A DNA stretch of 5,648 nucleotides. Source: Alkalimonas sp. (GTDB taxonomy: Bacteria; Pseudomonadota; Gammaproteobacteria; Enterobacterales; Alteromonadaceae). The notes beneath the pieces are model-generated. The model was given only the letters and a program-made list of their open reading frames with translations. It was not told the origin of the DNA and made no database searches. Both the position numbers and the translations under genes were made by a program. Where the stretch lies: contig SKGJ01000272.1 in NCBI GenBank assembly GCA_007117525.1, positions 1-5,648 on the forward strand, given 5' to 3'. Of the stretch, positions 1-5,627 are shown piece by piece (the first letter of the stretch is position 1; each line of letters starts with the position of its first letter).

Positions 1-594
1 CAACTCAACCCGCTCGACGCTCAGCTGAGCGACCGGCTCGGTTGGCGGTGTTTGTTTTTGAGACGCTGCGCTCTCTGCTGCTTTAGCTGGCTCTGTACTT
101 TCGGGCTCGGTGCTTGCGAGCCCTGAATTGAGGCTTGCGGTTGTCACTGCTTCTGCTGCTGACGCTTCCACCTGCACGCTGACGACAGACTGTGGATGTT
201 CAAGCTCGGTCGCCCCACTGGGCAACAAGGCCTCAGCATCCAGAACGCTAATTGCAGTATCCATTTCAACGGTGGTCAGCGCAGCCGGCGTTTCCGATGA
301 CATGGGCTCATTCGGCTCGGAATCGGCACCAGCTACCGCTTGCTGCGCAGCAACGGGCTTTATCAGCTCGACGCTTTGGCTGGTTTCTAGGCCGGCTGGC
401 TGGTGAACCAGAGCATGCTCCGTTTTGGTGGCAGACCACCACCAGAGCAACACCCCGCCTACCAGCAAACTCAGCAGCAGCCAGATACCAACTGATCGCT
501 GCGGCGCCACAAATACCGGCGATGCCTGAGGCTGGGCTTCGGCACCTTTTTGCCGTTGATCAAGATCCCTCAGCATTTGATTGATCACGCTCAT
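1..594 (-). CDS. mshN: MshN, MSHA pilus biogenesis protein (5' part, runs off the left edge)
   Basis: This is the N-terminal part of MshN, an inner-membrane, periplasm-facing accessory protein of MSHA pilus assembly that in known homologues carries TPR repeats in its C-terminal half. The frame is open for 198 codons from ATG 594 to base 1, with no stop. The protein begins MSVINQMLRDLDQR, the start I recall for this family. A single transmembrane helix lies at about residues 36-54 (Leu/Val-rich, ending in three Trp). It is followed by a long Pro/Ala/Glu/Ser/Thr-rich, probably disordered linker (about 59-190) and, at 192-198, SVERVEL, which resembles the entry to the TPR region. Topology should be N-in, C-out. 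The ATG overlaps the mshM TGA by one base (TGATG) and has a G-run ending about 5-6 bases upstream, so translation is probably coupled. The TPR domain itself lies outside the window. Family membership rests on the N-terminus, architecture and gene order. Confidence 0.87.
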   Translation of the reverse strand, partial: MSVINQMLRDLDQRQKGAEAQPQASPVFVAPQRSVGIWLLLSLLVGGVLLWWWSATKTEHALVHQPAGLETSQSVELIKPVAAQQAVAGADSEPNEPMSSETPAALTTVEMDTAISVLDAEALLPSGATELEHPQSVVSVQVEASAAEAVTTASLNSGLASTEPESTEPAKAAESAASQKQTPPTEPVAQLSVERVEL

Positions 595-1484
595 CACTGC
601 CCCCACTGCCAGAACAAAGCGACGGAGAGCAGCAAGAGTGTCACTGCAGCTGGCCACCAGCTTTGTGCTCTGCTGAGCTGCACATCATCGGTATCCCTGG
701 CAGCAGCCCCAACATGCCACCAACTGACGCGTTGCTTGCCCTGGCCATAACACAGCATCAGGGCTTTATGAGCCAGCATATTCACCAACCGCGGAATACC
801 CCGGCTGCTGCGTGCCAGTTGGTACCGGGCCATCGGGCTGAAGGACAGCTCAGGATTGCCGGCAACCCGCAACCGCTGTTGCAGATAAGCGGTCACCTCT
901 GCCGGAGTCATCGGACGCAACCGATAGGAAAAGCCAATGCGTTGCCGCAACTGACGAAACTGCGGTTTTGCCAGCTTGGCATCCAACTCAGGCTGGGCAA
1001 ACAGCACCACTTGCAGCAACTTCCGTTGTTCGGTTTCAAGGTTGGTTAACAGGCGCAACGCCTCCAGAGTGTCATCTGGCAAGGCCTGGGCCTCATCAAT
1101 CACCAGAATCACTTGCTGACCGCGGGCGGCAATCAGCATCAAATGGCGTTGCAGCAGCTGATGCAGCTGCTGTTGGTCAATATTCCCCGAATACTGCAAC
1201 CCCAGCTCTGATGCCAATGCCCAACGCAACTCCTGAGGTGTCAGTGACGGGTCTGGTACATAGGCGAGGCACCACTGGGCTGGTGCGCTTTGCAACAGCT
1301 TACGACAGAGTAGGGTTTTGCCGGTCCCGACCTCGCCAATAATTTTAATAAAGCCTTCACCAGCAGACAAAGCCGTCTGCAACACATCAAAAGCCTGCTG
1401 GTGCGGTGTCAGCCCAACGTAGAACAGCGTATTCGGCGTCAGGCTGAATGGCGGTTGCTGCAAGCCAAAATGATGCAGGTACAC
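594..1484 (-). CDS. mshM: MshM, ExeA/GspA-type AAA ATPase of MSHA biogenesis
   Basis: A 296-residue AAA+ ATPase of the ExeA/GspA family, thought to help assemble or position the secretin at the cell envelope. With the GTG start at 1484 the protein begins MYLHHFGLQQPPFSLTPN, typical of the family. Walker A is GEVGTGKT at residues 50-57. Walker B is VILVIDEAQ at 125-133, with the DEAQ box. A sensor-like segment with LFAQPEL is at about 161-167, and an arginine-rich RQLRQRIGFSYRL segment follows at about 177-188. A C-terminal transmembrane helix is seen at about 276-293 (WWPAAVTLLLLSVALFW), with only a few residues after it, so the ATPase domain should be cytoplasmic. Unlike Aeromonas ExeA there is no periplasmic peptidoglycan-binding tail. 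A longer frame from TTG 1505 exists but has no ribosome site. The gene lies 8 bp after mshL and overlaps mshN by one base. All catalytic motifs look intact. Confidence 0.92.
   Translation of the reverse strand: MYLHHFGLQQPPFSLTPNTLFYVGLTPHQQAFDVLQTALSAGEGFIKIIGEVGTGKTLLCRKLLQSAPAQWCLAYVPDPSLTPQELRWALASELGLQYSGNIDQQQLHQLLQRHLMLIAARGQQVILVIDEAQALPDDTLEALRLLTNLETEQRKLLQVVLFAQPELDAKLAKPQFRQLRQRIGFSYRLRPMTPAEVTAYLQQRLRVAGNPELSFSPMARYQLARSSRGIPRLVNMLAHKALMLCYGQGKQRVSWWHVGAAARDTDDVQLSRAQSWWPAAVTLLLLSVALFWQWGQ
1152..1172 (-). repeat. Perfect 9-bp inverted repeat with 3-base loop inside mshM
   Basis: CAGCAGCTG, three bases, then CAGCTGCTG form a perfect hairpin-capable repeat. It codes for the QQLHQLL part of MshM (about residues 105-111), and a Gln/Leu codon pattern readily makes such symmetry. 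There is no following T-run, so it is not a terminator. Any effect on the message is unproven. Confidence 0.6.
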
Positions 1485-1486
1485 GG

Positions 1487-1494
1487 CTCCCCCT
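1487..1494 (-). promoter_or_regulatory. Ribosome binding site for mshM, overlapping the mshL stop
   Basis: Read on the minus strand, the mshL TAG stop (1495-1493) runs directly into a G-run, giving AGGGGGAG four or fewer bases before GTG 1484. This purine block supports GTG 1484 over the in-frame TTG at 1505, which has no Shine-Dalgarno-like sequence before it. The overlap of ribosome site and stop codon suggests reinitiation by ribosomes finishing mshL. Confidence 0.6.
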
Positions 1495-3160
1495 ATGGGT
1501 ACCAACGGTTCAGACTGTCAGACGATTGCCGGATATGGGGCTGCCACTGCTCTGGCTCTACCACCACCGGCCGCAATAGGATCACCAGTTCCTTTTTTTG
1601 TTCCAGGGTATTTTTGCTGGTAAAAAGCTGCCCCAGCAAAGGAATCGACCCCAGCACCGGCGTTCTTGAGACCATGTCGGTGCTGACCGACTGCATCAGT
1701 CCCCCTATCACCACGATTTCACCACTGCGCGCCCGGATAATGGTATCGGACTCACGAATATTGCTGCGTGCCAGTGGCAGCACCACATCTTCATTGCTAA
1801 GCCGAATGGTTTTGATTTGCTCGGCCGTCTCCGTCACCGAGGGATGCACATGCAAAATCACCTGACCATGTTGATCAATCTGCGGCGTGACATCCAGCGC
1901 AATACCGGAAAAGAACGGCTGCAACTCAATCGAAGGCGTACTGATGGTGCCGCCCACAGTGGCGGTGGTATCGCTGCTGATATTGGTGACGTAGTATTCG
2001 TCCTGCCCCACCTTAATCACGGCTTTTTGGTTGTTGATGGCGGTCACCCGGGGACTCGACAGCACCTGAGCACTGCCCTGGGTTTCCAGCAGGTTAATCA
2101 CGCCGGAAAAATCGGCATTGCTAAATGAAATGGCCGTCACACCCCCTAAAGCAGCGCTGGTTGAGTTGCCTGGCGTCACGCCCGAGGTGGTAAAGTTAAA
2201 GTCGGTTGAGCGCACCGACGCCAGCGCATTGCTCCAGTTGATCCCCTGCTGGTATTCATCACTTAAGGTGACTTCGATGATGCGCGCTTCCAGAATCACC
2301 TGTCGCTGCAGATGCTGTTCGGCGGTGCCCAAAAAGGTCCGTATAGCGGCAATTTCATCGGGCATGCCACGCACCGTCACCAAGCCCGCCTGAGGACTCA
2401 CCACCACCATCCGCTCAGGACCAGAGCCCAGCATTTGTTGCAAAGCACCTTGCAGGTCTTTCCAGAAATCGGTTTCACTTTCACTGTGAATATTGCTGCC
2501 GCTAAATTGCTGCTGCATACCAAACTGGCCGCCCAGCATCGGGTCCTGCAGTTGCGAGCCTCGTTGTTGCGCCATCCGTCCGGATTGCTGATTGCCGCTG
2601 CGCATATCCTGAGAGACTCCGCCTGAGTTGACCGAGATGGCCGAAAAACCGCTGCGCTTAAGCATCAGGTAATTCACAGGGATGGTTTCCGTTCGAAGGC
2701 CAGCGGGCATCACCTGATAGACCCGGCCATGGCGGCGAATATCAAAGCCATACAGATCTTCAACCACAGCCAGCGTCTCAGCCAGGGTGACCTGCCGCAA
2801 ATTCAGGCTGATTCGGCCTTGCACATCAGGGTGCACTGCAATGCTGTAATCGGTATCGACCACCAAAGAGGCAAAAAACTCCGCCAGCTCCACCTGACTG
2901 GCCGCAACATTAAAGCGCTGCTCCACCTCGACAGGGGCGCTTGGCTCCCGACTGCCCAGACTGAACAAGTCCTGCGTAACAGAAGCTGGTACCTGGGGGC
3001 GGGCTTCCACAGTCGCCGGTAGCTGCTTGGCGGCTGCACGCTCCAGCTCGGCTTTGGCTTGTTGCGCCTGGTGCCCCGCCTGCATGCCCTGACAACCGGC
3101 TAACATCAAGGCCAGAGCGCAACTGAAGGTAACACGGGATAGATGGAGTTTAGTCGTCAT
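1493..3160 (-). CDS. mshL: MshL, outer-membrane lipoprotein secretin of the MSHA pilus
   Basis: A 555-residue secretin of the PilQ/GspD superfamily, expected to form the multimeric outer-membrane channel through which the pilus leaves the cell. Residues 1-22 are a lipoprotein signal peptide with lipobox LAGC and lipidated Cys23. An STN-like domain is at about 83-152 (VELAEFFASL, VQGRISLNL, TLAETLAVV). A Gln/Gly/Ser/Met-rich low-complexity segment spans about 176-225, followed by an N1-like domain at about 231-285. The secretin core runs from about 286 to 535. It contains QVILEARIIEV, QVLSSPRVTAINNQ at 365-378, a GIALDVTPQID strand at 419-429, and the closing VVIGGLMQ then RTPVLGSIPLLGQLF at 499-513. 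The ATG at 3160 is the first possible start because an in-frame TGA lies three codons upstream; its ribosome site is weak. It overlaps mshK by 11 bp, so coupling to mshK translation is likely. Length and domain order fit MshL well. Confidence 0.95.
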   Translation of the reverse strand: MTTKLHLSRVTFSCALALMLAGCQGMQAGHQAQQAKAELERAAAKQLPATVEARPQVPASVTQDLFSLGSREPSAPVEVEQRFNVAASQVELAEFFASLVVDTDYSIAVHPDVQGRISLNLRQVTLAETLAVVEDLYGFDIRRHGRVYQVMPAGLRTETIPVNYLMLKRSGFSAISVNSGGVSQDMRSGNQQSGRMAQQRGSQLQDPMLGGQFGMQQQFSGSNIHSESETDFWKDLQGALQQMLGSGPERMVVVSPQAGLVTVRGMPDEIAAIRTFLGTAEQHLQRQVILEARIIEVTLSDEYQQGINWSNALASVRSTDFNFTTSGVTPGNSTSAALGGVTAISFSNADFSGVINLLETQGSAQVLSSPRVTAINNQKAVIKVGQDEYYVTNISSDTTATVGGTISTPSIELQPFFSGIALDVTPQIDQHGQVILHVHPSVTETAEQIKTIRLSNEDVVLPLARSNIRESDTIIRARSGEIVVIGGLMQSVSTDMVSRTPVLGSIPLLGQLFTSKNTLEQKKELVILLRPVVVEPEQWQPHIRQSSDSLNRWYP

Positions 3161-3461
3161 TGTTCGTCATCTTTTGGAATAAAAATAAGTGAAGTTGCTC
3201 GCCTGCCCGGTCAAGCACCACGTGGTCCCTGGCAATGTGATGCACCCGATAGCCATCAATGCTGTCGCCAACCTTCAGCAGGCTGCCATTGATCATGCTG
3301 ACGGCTCCTTCGTCCCGCCACCGAATCAGCTGCAACAATGGCTGGCCCGTTTCCTGCCGCACCGAAGCCACATCGCCTACCACTACTGCCGGCCGGGTTG
3401 GATCAGCCTGTGCGGCAACGCTCAGCAGCAACGCCAGGCTACAACTGAATAAAATCTGCAT
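3150..3461 (-). CDS. mshK: MshK, small periplasmic PilP-like MSHA protein
   Basis: A 103-residue exported protein. A signal peptide covers about residues 1-19 (MQILFSCSLALLLSVAAQA) and the mature protein would begin DPTRP, a motif I associate with MshK and related type II/IV secretion proteins. The rest (about 50-95, with AVSMINGSLLKVGDSIDGY then VVLDRAGEQLHLFL) looks like the small beta domain of PilP and of the GspC homology region, which contacts the N-terminal domains of secretins. Its likely role is to bridge the inner-membrane MshJ-type platform and MshL in the periplasm (inference from PilP). There is no lipobox, unlike PilP. I chose ATG 3461 because AGGTGA sits 5' of it with AGG five bases away; the frame could begin two codons earlier at GTG 3467, which would overlap that site. 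The gene overlaps mshJ by 23 bp and mshL by 11 bp. Confidence 0.87.
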   Translation of the reverse strand: MQILFSCSLALLLSVAAQADPTRPAVVVGDVASVRQETGQPLLQLIRWRDEGAVSMINGSLLKVGDSIDGYRVHHIARDHVVLDRAGEQLHLFLFQKMTNNDD

Positions 3462-4077
3462 GATCACCTACCGTGACGATATCCAAAGCAAGTTCTGCCA
3501 ACGGGTGCTCAGTGACCCGATACTGCAGACTATGCCAACCCAGCTGCCAAGGCAGCTGTTCCAACGTCGTGAGTAATTGACGTAAGGCACTGTAATCGCC
3601 CTGCATCACTAAACGGATTTTGTGCTGGTACAACAAAGGCTGCTGATCTGCATCGTAGGCAACAACAGAGGGTGGCATACTTTGCAGTGACAACAAACGG
3701 ACTCTGGCATCGCCCATTAAAAGCGACTGCAGCATGGGCAATACCCGATCCGCACCGACAAAATGCGCCGTGCGGGCAGCCAGTTGTTGTTCCAGCTCCA
3801 GCGCTCTTCCTTCCAGCCGTGTTAATCGCTGCTGCACTTCCTGATTGATATTGCGCGACAATTCATCTTGCAACTGCACAATCCCCTGCTCAGTTTGTTG
3901 CAACTGAGTCGAGACACTGGCAAGCTGCTGGCGTTGTTGCTGATGCTTTATCCAGGCTGGTTCCAACACCAGGACTACACAAAGCCAGCCAAACAGTCCC
4001 AGGCTGGCAAAGAACACCAACCGGCGCTCGCGCAATTGCAGCTGTTGAAACTTGCTCTGCCAAAGCTCCCACTTCAT
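3439..4077 (-). CDS. mshJ: MshJ, PilO-like inner-membrane platform protein
   Basis: A 212-residue single-pass inner-membrane protein with PilO/GspM-like architecture. It has a short cytoplasmic N-terminus (MKWELWQSKFQQLQLRERR), a transmembrane helix at about residues 20-38, a Gln/Leu-rich coiled coil at about 43-100, then a periplasmic alpha/beta region (about 110-208). The strand-helix-strand pattern around HKIRLVMQGDYSALRQLLTTLE, LPWQLGWHSLQYRV and LAELALDIVTV fits a ferredoxin-like fold. It is expected to pair with the PilN-like protein encoded just upstream and to connect to MshK. The ATG overlaps the upstream stop as ATGA and is preceded by AGGGAG at 4084-4089 with a six-base spacer, a strong site. 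Sequence conservation in this family is low, so the call depends on architecture and position as much as on motifs. Confidence 0.87.
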   Translation of the reverse strand: MKWELWQSKFQQLQLRERRLVFFASLGLFGWLCVVLVLEPAWIKHQQQRQQLASVSTQLQQTEQGIVQLQDELSRNINQEVQQRLTRLEGRALELEQQLAARTAHFVGADRVLPMLQSLLMGDARVRLLSLQSMPPSVVAYDADQQPLLYQHKIRLVMQGDYSALRQLLTTLEQLPWQLGWHSLQYRVTEHPLAELALDIVTVGDHADFIQL

Positions 4078-4667
4078 GGCATACTCCCTGGCTTTGCCTC
4101 AACCTGAAACTGCAACACATCCACGTCCGGGTGCTGCTTTATTTGCAGTCCCTGAAAGCGCTGCCCCTGAAAATAAGGAAGAGCCGATAACCTAGCTAAC
4201 CAGGCAGGCACCTCGGCCGAGCGGGTCGAGTAACCATGGAAACTGCTCTGTCCTTGCTGCAGGCGAAACTCTTTGAGCCACAACTCGGGCGCATCAATGC
4301 CTTGCAAATGCGTCAAAACATCAGAGAACAGGACCTGTGGCTGCTGATGCTGCTGCACCAACTCATTGAGTCGCTGCGCCCGCTGAATGCGGGCTTGCAA
4401 GCGCTCTTGCTGTTTTAGCAAATCTGGATCCGGGGCTCGCTGCTGCAATAACTGTTGAAACTGCTCTTGTTGTTGCAGCTGCTGTTGCAGCTTTTGTTGC
4501 TGCTGCCCCAGTTGTGTTTGGACCTGCTGCTGTTGGTAACTAAGCACGCCAAAGAACAGCAAGAAAGCCGCAGCAAACAACAACAGCCACTGCAGCAATA
4601 AGCGCAAGCTACACTGTTCTGGCAAAGGCAGTAGCGTCGGGTCAAACAGGTTGATGCTAGTTTTCAA
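4074..4667 (-). CDS. mshI2: PilN-like MSHA biogenesis protein (MshI2), TTG start
   Basis: A 197-residue PilN/GspL-like inner-membrane protein. It begins MKTSINLFDPTLLP, and the INLF/INLL-type N-terminus is the short cytoplasmic peptide by which PilN proteins bind PilM; here it would bind MshI. A transmembrane helix follows at about 21-43, then an extremely Gln-rich coiled coil at about 44-110, and a periplasmic domain at about 112-190 with LWLKEFRLQQG, PAWLARLSALPYFQG and VLQFQVEAK, which look like the paired strands and helix of a ferredoxin-like fold. The open frame extends up to ATG 4757 but that would add a basic, membrane-unlike extension encoded inside mshI. TTG 4667 has a perfect AGGAGG six bases upstream and gives the expected N-terminus. 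The gene overlaps mshI by 11 bp and mshJ by 4 bp. In some relatives this part is joined to MshI or named only as a PilN-domain protein, so the symbol is less certain than the family. Confidence 0.85.
   Translation of the reverse strand: MKTSINLFDPTLLPLPEQCSLRLLLQWLLLFAAAFLLFFGVLSYQQQQVQTQLGQQQQKLQQQLQQQEQFQQLLQQRAPDPDLLKQQERLQARIQRAQRLNELVQQHQQPQVLFSDVLTHLQGIDAPELWLKEFRLQQGQSSFHGYSTRSAEVPAWLARLSALPYFQGQRFQGLQIKQHPDVDVLQFQVEAKPGSMP
4440..4535 (-). repeat. Low-complexity CAG/CAA/CTG tract coding for a poly-Gln-rich coiled coil
   Basis: This segment of mshI2 encodes residues 45-76, in which 21 of 32 residues are glutamine with most others Leu. At the DNA level it is an imperfect run of CAG and CAA codons broken by CTG. 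It is not a clean tandem repeat. The mixing of codons suggests it is held for the coiled coil rather than being a recent expansion. Confidence 0.75.
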
Positions 4668-5607
4668 CACCGGCCTCCTGCTGTTGCGTTGCCGAAAGCT
4701 GCTCCATCGCTGCCGCCAAAGGAAGCGCAAACTCGGCTTGCTGTGTCGGGTTGCCATCAGTCAGCCAGCTGGTTAAATCCAAAGTCTCAACCTGGGCAAA
4801 GCCCAACTGGCGAAAGAAGCTGGCAATCTCGTCCTGCAGCTCCGTATCCAACGCCAACAACAACTGCTTTACCGGTGCTTGCTTCAGCTGGCCCTCAAAA
4901 TAATCCACCGAGCGTTGTACCTCCAGGCCCAGTGTATCCAGATAACCTTGCTGCAAAACATCCAGGCTAAGCTGCTCCAATTGCGCCAAGCCGCGAATAC
5001 GGCGCGAGAAACAAACCTGGCTGCCTCGCACAATCATCATGGCCAGCTCCTGACCAGCTCGATGCGATAATATCAGGGTAGATGGTGCCTGAGGGGGCAG
5101 CAGACTGCGTAACGCCCACTCCTCTGGTACTATCGTCCTCACAGGAAGCTTTGCCCGATGCAAAGCAGCCATCAACTGCTGTAAAAAACCTTTGCTGCAG
5201 GCAATAGCCTGTATTCGCGGCGCTTGTTGTTGATGAGCGTTGGGCAAGTCCATGTAGTCCAGCTGCATGTCATCCGGCTCAATGCTGACCAACTCTTTAA
5301 GCTGCCAACGTAATGCGGCTTTAAGCTCTGCTTCGGGGATCTGAGGTTTATCGACTTGCACCAACTGGTAGTACTCCGGAGAGAGCACCAGAACAACATC
5401 CTGAGCAGCTGGCATTTGGGCCACCAGTTGCTGTACCACTGAAGTGAAGTTTTCGCTGACAGGCACAGTGACCTGGAAAGTGCACTCAACGGTACCCTTT
5501 GCATTAGTCAACACCAGCGCCCGACACTTGTCAGGCTGCCAATGCAGAGCAGCTACCGCCCGCTGCACTGGCTGCTTTTTAAAAGCTTGTTGTAGCGATG
5601 CCCACAT
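4657..5607 (-). CDS. mshI: MshI, PilM-like cytoplasmic MSHA platform protein
   Basis: A 316-residue cytoplasmic protein of the PilM/GspL-cytoplasmic type with an actin-like fold, expected to dock on the N-terminal peptide of the PilN-like protein encoded next and link the platform to the motor. There is no signal peptide or transmembrane helix. Family features are VVLVLSPEYYQLVQVDKP at about 71-88 followed by IPEAELKAALRWQLKELV at 90-107 and a PDDMQLDYMDLP segment at 111-122, and LEVQRSVDYFEGQ at 228-240, equivalent to the PilM helix with LEIQRSLDYF. The usual PilM phosphate-binding DxG motifs are not evident: the first strand reads VAALHWQPDKC and the second LILSHRAGQELAMMIV. ATG 5607 is preceded by a modest AGGTAAGAG. 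It overlaps mshI2 by 11 bp. It is the first msh gene in the window; the promoter must be further upstream or before an earlier gene. Confidence 0.9.
   Translation of the reverse strand: MWASLQQAFKKQPVQRAVAALHWQPDKCRALVLTNAKGTVECTFQVTVPVSENFTSVVQQLVAQMPAAQDVVLVLSPEYYQLVQVDKPQIPEAELKAALRWQLKELVSIEPDDMQLDYMDLPNAHQQQAPRIQAIACSKGFLQQLMAALHRAKLPVRTIVPEEWALRSLLPPQAPSTLILSHRAGQELAMMIVRGSQVCFSRRIRGLAQLEQLSLDVLQQGYLDTLGLEVQRSVDYFEGQLKQAPVKQLLLALDTELQDEIASFFRQLGFAQVETLDLTSWLTDGNPTQQAEFALPLAAAMEQLSATQQQEAGVEN
4674..4679 (-). promoter_or_regulatory. Perfect Shine-Dalgarno AGGAGG that sets the TTG start of mshI2
   Basis: The minus strand reads AGGAGG, then six bases, then TTG at 4667. A GTG one codon earlier (4670) would leave only three bases, too close. 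The site lies inside the last codons of mshI, so initiation on mshI2 can proceed while mshI translation terminates. Confidence 0.7.
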
Positions 5608-5627
5608 AAATGCTCTTACCTGGCTGT

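Noticed and set aside
110..584. Two overlapping plus-strand open frames opposite mshN
   Set aside because: They lie antisense to a continuous, family-typical mshN frame, have biased low-complexity translations and no ribosome site; they are shadows.
968..1342. Plus-strand open frames opposite mshM, including those at 550-750, 663-1049 and 1401-1865
   Set aside because: They are antisense to the ATPase with intact Walker motifs; the translations show no recognisable domain, signal or membrane pattern.
1817..3022. Several plus-strand frames and two minus-strand alternative frames within mshL
   Set aside because: mshL covers the whole stretch with a full secretin domain set; the others are out-of-frame by-products.
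3462..3467. GTG 3467 as the start of mshK
   Set aside because: It overlaps the ribosome site that serves ATG 3461; the two extra residues add nothing to the signal peptide.
4440..4535. CRISPR or tandem-repeat array in the CAG/CTG-rich stretch
   Set aside because: There are no regular repeat units or spacers; it is the coding sequence of a Gln-rich coiled coil.
4668..4757. N-terminal extension of the PilN-like gene to ATG 4757
   Set aside because: It would overlap mshI by about 100 bp, add an unrelated basic stretch, and lose the perfect AGGAGG spacing at TTG 4667.
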